From: CAIWHR01 sp963713275 | Lineage (GTDB): Bacteria; Pseudomonadota; Gammaproteobacteria; Burkholderiales; Casimicrobiaceae | NCBI GenBank assembly: GCA_963713275.1 | Contig: CAVQLG010000025.1 | Coordinates: 1-64,000, forward strand | Length of the DNA stretch: 64,000 nucleotides | Direction: 5' to 3' | Notes under the pieces: model-generated | What the model saw: only the letters and a program-made list of their open reading frames with translations | What the model was told of the DNA's origin: nothing | Databases searched by the model: none | Part shown: piece after piece, positions 58,657 through 64,000 of the stretch | How positions within the stretch are numbered: position 1 is the first letter of the stretch | How the letters are laid out: each line of letters starts with the position of its first letter | Translations under genes and position numbers: made by a program

Positions 58657-59010
58657 ATGAGCAAGCTCACCACGCACGTGCTCGACACCGCGCACGGCCG
58701 GCCGGCCGCCGGCGTGCAGATCTCCCTGTACCGCAACCTCGGCGAGCGCTATGCGCTGCTCAAGACGACGCGAACGAACGCCGACGGCCGCTGCGATGCG
58801 CCGCTGCTCGAAGGCTCGGCCTTCTCGGCCGGACGGTACCGGCTGGTGTTCGCTGCCGGCGCTTATTTCGTGCGGCAAGGAGTCGCGCTGACGGATCCAC
58901 CCTTCGTCGACGACGTGGTGATCGACTTCGGCGTGGCCGACGGCCAGGCCCACTATCACGTCCCGCTGCTGGTGACGCCCTGGAGCTACGCGACCTACCG
59001 CGGCAGCTGA
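58657..59010 (+). CDS. uraH: 5-hydroxyisourate hydrolase (HIU hydrolase, transthyretin-like)
   Basis: A complete 117-residue HIU hydrolase. The signatures are LTTHVLDTAHGRPAAGVQIS at the N-terminus, a middle TNADGRCDAPLL, and the C-terminal tetrapeptide YRGS with the preceding VPLLVTPWSYATY. It hydrolyses 5-hydroxyisourate, the product of uricase, in purine breakdown. No other uricolytic gene is in the window, so the pathway context is elsewhere. It is convergent with the SRAP-family gene. Confidence 0.95.
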   Translation: MSKLTTHVLDTAHGRPAAGVQISLYRNLGERYALLKTTRTNADGRCDAPLLEGSAFSAGRYRLVFAAGAYFVRQGVALTDPPFVDDVVIDFGVADGQAHYHVPLLVTPWSYATYRGS

Positions 59011-59030
59011 ACGCTGCCGCAGGAAGACGC

Positions 59031-59765
59031 TCAGAACAGCGACTCCTGCTCCGGATCTCCCTCGGGCGACGGCTCGCTCTGCGGCGCGCCGTGGGCCGGA
59101 CCGACGGGGTGCAGCAGCGATTCGTCGTCGTTGCGCACGGCGTTGAGGCGGGTCGACACGGGGTACCAGGCCATCGCGGCGGAAGGGTAGGGCGCCAGGA
59201 GGTCGTCGGCCGACGGCTGCTTCGGGTCGAGCCAGCGGGCGTAGTGCTCCGGGGCGACGATCACCGGCATGCGGTCGTGCAGCGGGCGCAGCAGGGTGTT
59301 GGCCATGGTGGTGACGATCGTGCAGGTGTCGAGCACGTCGCCGTCGGCGCCGAGCCAGCGCTCGCTCAGCCCGGCGAAGGCGAACACGCTGCCGTCCTTC
59401 ATCCCGATGTGGAGGGGCTCCTTGTGCGGGTGCGGGCTCGTCACTTCGCGCCACTCGTAGAAGCCGTTCGCGGGAATGAGGCAGCGGTGGCGGCGGTACG
59501 CGGTCCGAAACGACGGCTTCTCGCTCAGCGTCTCGGCGCGGGCGTTGATCATCCGGGCGCCGATGCCAGGATCCTTGGCCCAGCGCGGGACCAGGCCCCA
59601 GCGCATGCGCACGAGCTCGCGCCCTCCTTCGCTGCCCACGCGCACGACCGCGACCTCGGTCATCGGCGCGATGTTGTAGCGCGCGTGCAGTTCCGGGACG
59701 CGGTTGAGGCCGAAGGCGAGCGCGATCGCCGCCGGGTGGGTGTGCAGCTCGTAGCGCCCGCACAT
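59031..59765 (-). CDS. SRAP-family abasic-site DNA-protein crosslinking protein (YedK/HMCES)
   Basis: A 244-residue SRAP protein. It begins MCGRYELHTHP, with the catalytic Cys2 that must be exposed at the N-terminus after Met removal. The active-site Asn is in ARYNIAP, the Glu in CLIPANGFYEW and the His in LHDRMPVIVAPEH. The family forms a stable thiazolidine crosslink with abasic sites in single-stranded DNA at stalled forks. The start is fixed by MCGRY. It follows the EcsC-like gene by two bases, so both are likely co-transcribed. Confidence 0.95.
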   Translation of the reverse strand: MCGRYELHTHPAAIALAFGLNRVPELHARYNIAPMTEVAVVRVGSEGGRELVRMRWGLVPRWAKDPGIGARMINARAETLSEKPSFRTAYRRHRCLIPANGFYEWREVTSPHPHKEPLHIGMKDGSVFAFAGLSERWLGADGDVLDTCTIVTTMANTLLRPLHDRMPVIVAPEHYARWLDPKQPSADDLLAPYPSAAMAWYPVSTRLNAVRNDDESLLHPVGPAHGAPQSEPSPEGDPEQESLF

Positions 59766-59767
59766 GG

Positions 59768-60397
59768 TCAGCTGCGGTCGGCCGCGTCCGTGGTCGCGGC
59801 AGCGGCGGCCGACTCCGCGATCAGCCGGCGGGCGGTCTTCCCCACCTGGAGCGTGTCCCAGTAGGCGTACGCGCCGACGGCCGCGGCGCCGGCGACCGGA
59901 ATCCAGCGCGACGCCGTGGTCCCGGCGATCCGCCGCGTGATCTTCACGCCGAGGCTGGTCAGCACGTTCTTGAGCGCCCCGCTCGACAGCTGCTGGACCG
60001 CGACGCGCTGCCCGGCGCGGACGACGACGTCGCGGACGACCTGGCTCGCGAAGTGCCGAAACAGGCAATAGAGCATGTGCGATCGCGTCAGCTCGGCCGA
60101 GCGGCCGTGCAGCGCGAAGATGTCGGCGATCATCTGCCGTTGCACCTTCCAGATGAGGTAAAGGTCGGGCAGGACGGTGAGCATGCCGAGCGGCCCCGGG
60201 GGCAGGGCCAGCGACCCCGACAGGATGGCGGCTCTGCGCGCGGCCGCGCGCGTGATCGCCTCGGCCGCCGCATCCGGGTTGTCGACCGCGTGCGCCCTGG
60301 AAGGCGGAACCTCCGCGAGGATGCGCTCGAGGGTGCCCGCGACCTCGCGTACGGATTCGCTCTCAGCAATCGGCAGGGGCAGTTGCGGTTTCGGCAT
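59768..60397 (-). CDS. EcsC-family protein
   Basis: A 209-residue protein beginning MPKPQLPLPIAESESVREVA, with a central hydrophobic stretch GSLALPPGPLGMLTVLPDLY and LIWKVQRQMIADIFALHG, then KITRRIAGTTASRWIPVAGA, a pattern I associate with EcsC-type proteins of unclear function. Membrane association is likely through the two hydrophobic segments. It precedes the SRAP gene with a two-base gap; whether the two act together is unknown. Confidence in the family name is moderate. Confidence 0.75.
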   Translation of the reverse strand: MPKPQLPLPIAESESVREVAGTLERILAEVPPSRAHAVDNPDAAAEAITRAAARRAAILSGSLALPPGPLGMLTVLPDLYLIWKVQRQMIADIFALHGRSAELTRSHMLYCLFRHFASQVVRDVVVRAGQRVAVQQLSSGALKNVLTSLGVKITRRIAGTTASRWIPVAGAAAVGAYAYWDTLQVGKTARRLIAESAAAAATTDAADRS

Positions 60398-60817
60398 GCA
60401 AGCGGTTCCTGGAGGCATTGCACGCGGGCCGCACCGCCGCCAGGGCCGGCAGGGCATGCGCCTGCTGCGGGACCGCGCGGGGCGCGCTCGCCACGCGACG
60501 GGCGCCCTCGCGATGCGTCGCCGGTGTGTGATGTCACCGCAAGCGACCTCGCGTCGGCAAGATGATCGCAGAGACCCGTCCGGGTGCACAACCCCGGCCG
60601 CGCCTTGGGGGCGCGCCGCGCCGGGGGAGTACGGACGTTTCGCCGGGTGCCGCGGTAGAATGCGCGCTTCGACGCGCGCCGCCCTGCGGGCCCCACCGCG
60701 CCGCCTCCATCGCGCACCGACCATGATCCCCATCGTCGCTCTCGCCCGACCCGTCGCGGTCGGCGAAACGACGGGCGGCGCCCGGTGCGGGTGGCCGGCC
60801 GAGCAGAACACGTAGGC
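60398..60817. other. Divergent intergenic region upstream of mobB
   Basis: About 420 bases. TAGAAT at 60656-60661 (in GCGGTAGAATGCGCGC) is a good -10-like element for the plus-strand genes, without a convincing -35. No coding sequence is recognisable; the overlapping frames on both strands look like extensions of the neighbours. Confidence 0.4.
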
Positions 60818-61339
60818 GTGCGCATTTTCGGGTTCGCCGGCTGGTCCGGCAGCGGCAAGACCACGCTGATCGAGCAGGTGATACCCCGGCTCACGCGCCT
60901 TCGCTACCGGGTATCGCTGATCAAGCACGCCCACCATCGCTTCGAGATCGACCGGCCGGGGAAGGACTCGTATCGCCATCGCGAGGCGGGCTGCACCGAG
61001 GTGTTGATCACTTCGGACACGCGCTGGGTGCTGATGCACGAGCTACGCGGCGACCCGGAGTTGTCCCTCGAGGACGCCGTTGCCCGGCTGTCGCCTTGCG
61101 ACCTGGTGCTGACCGAGGGTTACCGGTCCTACCCGATTCCGAAACTCGAGGTCTGGCGGGCGGCAACCGGCAAGCCGCTCCTGTATCCGGACGATCCCCA
61201 CGTCCAGGCTATCGCGACCGACGCCAGCGCCGCGCTGCCACCCACCGCGCGCGGGCTCGTGCGGCTCGATCTTGGCGACTTCGACGGCATCGCAACGTTC
61301 GTGGCAGCGCATGCCGGCTTGTTTCCGCTCGCCCGTTGA
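60818..61339 (+). CDS. mobB: Molybdopterin-guanine dinucleotide biosynthesis adaptor MobB
   Basis: A 173-residue P-loop GTPase starting with GTG at 60818 (MRIFGFAGWSGSGKTTLIEQ). The P-loop GWSGSGKTT, the conserved LIKHAHHRFEIDRPGKDSYR and LVLTEGYRSYPIPKLEVWR identify MobB, which assists attachment of GMP to molybdopterin. It stands before moaD and moaE, with the outer-membrane protein gene in between, consistent with a molybdenum-cofactor cluster. Molybdenum enzymes such as nitrate reductase or aldehyde oxidases would need it. Confidence 0.94.
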   Translation: MRIFGFAGWSGSGKTTLIEQVIPRLTRLRYRVSLIKHAHHRFEIDRPGKDSYRHREAGCTEVLITSDTRWVLMHELRGDPELSLEDAVARLSPCDLVLTEGYRSYPIPKLEVWRAATGKPLLYPDDPHVQAIATDASAALPPTARGLVRLDLGDFDGIATFVAAHAGLFPLAR

Positions 61340-61464
61340 CACACCCCGACGCGAGCGGGTAACTTGGAACCTGTCCCGCCTCCGGGCGGTAGCAACGCGT
61401 TGGGACGGTCCCCGGGGAAGACTCCGGAGCGCACTGCGGGATGTCGGATGATGGCGTTTTTGAT

Positions 61465-62145
61465 ATGTATAAACAAATTGTTAAGAGATTTATCTCGATT
61501 TCGCTTGCGGTTCTGAGCATCGGCGCCGCGGCGGCGGGCGAGCGCACGGCCCCCGACGCTGCAGGGTTCTACGGCGGGGTGATGCTGCGCAGCGCGGCGG
61601 TCGAGGGCCCCGGTCTCGCGTTCGGTCCCGCAGTTTCCGCGTGGACACGATTTGCGCCGGCGGTGGTCGACGACATGGCAAGCCGCACGCTGCTCTACGG
61701 TGGGTATCGTTTCCGCAACAACGTCGCGGTCGAGGCATCCTTCAATTCCGCGGACCAGTACGCGCTGCGCCCGCTGGGCGAGGCCCCGCTGCGGCGCGGC
61801 GTCGGTCTCGACCTCGCCTCCGGGTTGCCCGCCCCGGGCGACCTGCACGCCTCGCAGTGGAACGTCGACGTCTTCACGAGCTGGTCGTTCTACCGGACCA
61901 TGGCGCTCTATGGCCGCCTCGGCTACGGGCAGGCCGACGGCCTGCCGGCCTTCGGACTGGCTTCGGTGACGACCGATCGCCGGTGGCGGGACGGGGTCAA
62001 CTACGGGGTGGGCCTGCGGTACGACATGAGCGCCGCGCTCGGGCTGCGCCTCGAGTACGGCCGGTTCGGACGCACGATGGGCGAGTTGGCCGGCGGCCTC
62101 CTCGAGTCCGACCAGGTGAGCGTCGGCCTGCAGTTCCGGTTCTGA
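61465..62145 (+). CDS. Outer-membrane beta-barrel protein
   Basis: About 226 residues from the ATG at 61465 (ATG 61441 is an alternative). A signal peptide (ISISLAVLSIGAAAAG) is followed by amphipathic strands (LLYGGYRFRNNVAVEASF, MALYGRLGYGQADGL, LGLRLEYGRFGR) and the C-terminal VSVGLQFRF ending in Phe, the usual signature of an outer-membrane barrel of the OmpA/OmpW-like kind. The first 40 bases are AT-rich compared with the rest. It sits between mobB and moaD, with which it has no obvious functional link. Confidence 0.85.
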   Translation: MYKQIVKRFISISLAVLSIGAAAAGERTAPDAAGFYGGVMLRSAAVEGPGLAFGPAVSAWTRFAPAVVDDMASRTLLYGGYRFRNNVAVEASFNSADQYALRPLGEAPLRRGVGLDLASGLPAPGDLHASQWNVDVFTSWSFYRTMALYGRLGYGQADGLPAFGLASVTTDRRWRDGVNYGVGLRYDMSAALGLRLEYGRFGRTMGELAGGLLESDQVSVGLQFRF

Positions 62146-62195
62146 AGCGTTGCGGGCACGCCGGGCGGGCGGCGCCGCGTTCCCGGGTCGCAGCG

Positions 62196-62471
62196 ATGAG
62201 CTCCACCCCCGCAGTGGTCGTCGATGTCGTTTATCTCGCCCGCTTGCGCGAGGCGTTCGGGCGTGCCGGCGAACGCCTGGAGCTGCCGTATGGCGTGCGC
62301 ACCGTCGGCGAACTGCGCACGCTGCTGGCCGCTCGCGGCCCGGCCTGGTCGGCAGAGCTGGCGCCGGGGCGCGCGGTGCGCGTTGCGGTCAATCACAGCT
62401 TGGCGGAGAGCTCGGATCCGCTGGCGGCCGGAGACGAGGTCGCCTTCTTTCCGCCGGTCACCGGCGGGTAG
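62196..62471 (+). CDS. moaD: Molybdopterin synthase sulfur carrier subunit MoaD
   Basis: A 91-residue ubiquitin-like protein ending in the required double glycine (FFPPVTGG). VDVVYLARLREAFGRAGERL and VAVNHSLAESSDPLAAGDEV are typical. The C-terminal Gly carries the thiocarboxylate that supplies sulfur for the dithiolene of molybdopterin. It precedes moaE by ten bases and so is co-transcribed with it. Confidence 0.96.
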   Translation: MSSTPAVVVDVVYLARLREAFGRAGERLELPYGVRTVGELRTLLAARGPAWSAELAPGRAVRVAVNHSLAESSDPLAAGDEVAFFPPVTGG

Positions 62472-62481
62472 GATTCTCTCG

Positions 62482-62937
62482 ATGGCGGCCCGGGTGCAAG
62501 AGGAGGATTTCGACCTGGCGCAGGAGATCGCCGACCTGCGCGCCGGGGACCCGAGCATCGGGGCCGTCGTGGCCTTCGTCGGCACGGTGCGCGATCTCAA
62601 CGACGCGGCGCCGGTGGTCGCCATGACGCTCGAGCACTATCCGGGCATGACCGACAAGGCGCTCGCGCAGATCGAGACCGAGGCCAGGGCGCGCTGGGCG
62701 CTTTCCGGCGTGCGCATCGTGCACCGGGTCGGGGAGCTGCATCCCCCGGACCAGATCGTCCTGGTCGCGGTCGCCAGCGCGCACCGCGGCGACGCGTTCG
62801 CCGCCTGCGAGTTCATCATGGACTATCTCAAGACGCGCGCGCCTCTCTGGAAGAAGGAGCACACCCCTGCCGGGGCGCGCTGGGTCGACGCGCGTCCCTC
62901 CGACACCGCCGCCGCGCAGCGCTGGGCGCGGCGCTGA
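62482..62937 (+). CDS. moaE: Molybdopterin synthase catalytic subunit MoaE
   Basis: A 151-residue MoaE. AVVAFVGTVRDLND is followed by LEHYPGMTDKAL, VRIVHRVGELHPPDQIVLV, and AFAACEFIMDYLKTRAPLWK with KKEHTPAGARWVDAR, which carries the catalytic Lys region. It converts precursor Z (cyclic pyranopterin phosphate) to molybdopterin with MoaD. The neighbours make the molybdenum-cofactor cluster clear. Confidence 0.97.
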   Translation: MAARVQEEDFDLAQEIADLRAGDPSIGAVVAFVGTVRDLNDAAPVVAMTLEHYPGMTDKALAQIETEARARWALSGVRIVHRVGELHPPDQIVLVAVASAHRGDAFAACEFIMDYLKTRAPLWKKEHTPAGARWVDARPSDTAAAQRWARR

Positions 62938-63077
62938 GCGGCGGGCGGCTGCGGCACCGCACCCGGCGCCCGTTTTCGGCGACGAGCCGTCCCGCGACCC
63001 TGCCTCGAGCAGGTCGCGCCACAGCGAATCGGTCAGGCCACTTGACCAGTTCGGCGGGACGCGGTAGCGTCCCGTCC

Positions 63078-64000
63078 ATGAGGCCGCGTCCCGACACCGC
63101 TGTTCTGGCGCTCGATTGGGGAACCTCTTCGGCTCGCGCGTATCGCGTGGGACGGGACGGCGCCGTGGTCGAGCGGCGCGAGGCGCCGCTTGGCGTCATG
63201 CACGTTGCGGCCGGTCAGCACGCCGTGGCGCTGCGCCGCCTGCTCGGCGACTGGGCAGCGCTCGAGGTGCCGCGCATCGCGAGCGGGATGATCGGCAGCC
63301 GCCAGGGCTGGCTGGAAGTCCCCTACGTGGAGTGCCCCGCCGATGCGGCGGCGCTGGTGGCCGGCATCAGGGCCACGCCCGGGCGCGAACTGTCGATCGT
63401 GCCGGGCCTCGTCTGCCGCGACGCCGGCGGCGTGCCCGACGTCCTGCGCGGCGAGGAAACGCAGATTCTCGGCGCGGTCGCGGAGGACGACGCGGCGGTG
63501 CTTGCGGTCCTGCCCGGCACGCACAGCAAGTGGGTTTACGTCGCTGACGGGCGGATCGTCGCGTTTTCGACCTACATGACCGGCGAGCTCTTTGCGGTCT
63601 TGTTGCAGCACAGCATCCTGGGGAGGCTGGCGAGCCGACCGAGCGATGCGGCCGCGCCGGATTCGGAGGCTTTCGCGGACGGCGTCGGCAAAGGTCTGCG
63701 CAGCGACGGCCTCACGCACACGATCTTCGCGGCACGGTCCCGCTGCCTGTTGGGAGAACTCGGTCCGGCCGACGTTGGCGACTGGCTGTCCGGCGTGCTG
63801 ATCGGGCACGAGATCGCCGCCGCCCGCCGCTGGGCAGGCGACCTCGCGCCCCGGGCGGCACCGGTGCGGATCATCGGCAGCCCTGCGCTGGTCGCGTGCT
63901 ACCGGGCCGCGCTCAGCGTTGCCGGCGTGCCCTCGGTCGCCGCGCCACCCGAAGCCGCGGCCCGCGGCCTGTATCGGATCGCCGAGCGCGCGGGGATGGT
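63078..64000 (+). CDS. dgoK: 2-dehydro-3-deoxygalactonokinase (DgoK), 3' end outside window
   Basis: The frame is open to the right edge (at least 307 residues, near full length). MRPRPDTAVLALDWGTSSAR contains the phosphate-binding ASKHA-like start. PRIASGMIGSRQGWLEVPYV, LSIVPGLVCRD, VLRGEETQILGAV and VLPGTHSKWVYVADGRI are characteristic of DgoK. The enzyme phosphorylates 2-dehydro-3-deoxy-D-galactonate in the De Ley-Doudoroff pathway of galactose or galactonate use. The aldolase DgoA, often adjacent, would be expected to the right, outside the window. Confidence 0.93.
   Translation, partial: MRPRPDTAVLALDWGTSSARAYRVGRDGAVVERREAPLGVMHVAAGQHAVALRRLLGDWAALEVPRIASGMIGSRQGWLEVPYVECPADAAALVAGIRATPGRELSIVPGLVCRDAGGVPDVLRGEETQILGAVAEDDAAVLAVLPGTHSKWVYVADGRIVAFSTYMTGELFAVLLQHSILGRLASRPSDAAAPDSEAFADGVGKGLRSDGLTHTIFAARSRCLLGELGPADVGDWLSGVLIGHEIAAARRWAGDLAPRAAPVRIIGSPALVACYRAALSVAGVPSVAAPPEAAARGLYRIAERAGM

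Overview
The window is a GC-rich stretch of a bacterial chromosome. Gene content (RlmJ, MenA-like prenyltransferase, TusA/DsrE proteins, MdlAB-like exporter, SelD, a KorABC-type oxidoreductase, Kbp-like LysM protein, MoaD/MoaE) points to a betaproteobacterium of the Burkholderiales/Rhodocyclales kind. That placement is inference, because no rRNA or other phylogenetic marker is present. No tRNA, rRNA or CRISPR array was found.

Layout. (1) 1-7581: a very large cyclic beta-1,2-glucan synthase, cut by the left window edge. (2) About 7.6-24.2 kb is accessory and decaying sequence that looks less GC-rich by eye. It holds an unusual WS/DGAT plus lysophospholipid-acyltransferase fusion, remnants of a sensor kinase and a response regulator, a His-tailed DMT permease split by an insertion sequence, an IS110-family element, a TPR gene split by an ISNCY-like element, a frameshifted HupE/UreJ-like gene, a DNA-methylase tail remnant and a broken sensor kinase. 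Both IS insertions that split genes can be resolved to the base, with inverted repeats and target duplications (AACTT and TATCTA), so the pre-insertion reading frames can be rebuilt. (3) 24.3-28.8 kb: a FecR/LysM envelope protein next to a CHASE2-PAS-GGDEF-EAL c-di-GMP enzyme. (4) 29.0-30.6 kb: a sulfur-relay and siroheme cluster (tusA, dsrE-like, cobA). (5) 30.9-43.9 kb: SDR oxidoreductase, HtpG, a Ser/Thr kinase-HDOD-GAF protein, MazG-like hydrolase, RlmJ, an ABC/FtsX/lipocalin-like export operon, MenA and a DUF1993 protein. (6) 44.1-47.9 kb: a heterodimeric ABC exporter whose two genes are separated by a tandem repeat of about 117 bp. (7) 48.3-53.3 kb: Kbp-like protein, lipoprotein, IclR regulator, DUF4105 protein and SelD. 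(8) 53.6-58.5 kb: a three-gene 2-oxoglutarate:NADP+ oxidoreductase-type operon. (9) 58.7-64 kb: HIU hydrolase, SRAP protein, EcsC-like protein, MobB, an outer-membrane barrel, MoaD, MoaE and a 2-dehydro-3-deoxygalactonokinase cut by the right edge.

Seven otherwise well-conserved genes each carry one single-base frameshift (six +1, one -1). Several are housekeeping-like, so consensus sequencing error is as likely as true decay. I did not find a clearly unprecedented system. The best candidates for novelty are the double acyltransferase fusion, the kinase-HDOD-GAF fusion, the FecR/CHASE2 c-di-GMP pair and the tandem repeat inside the exporter operon.
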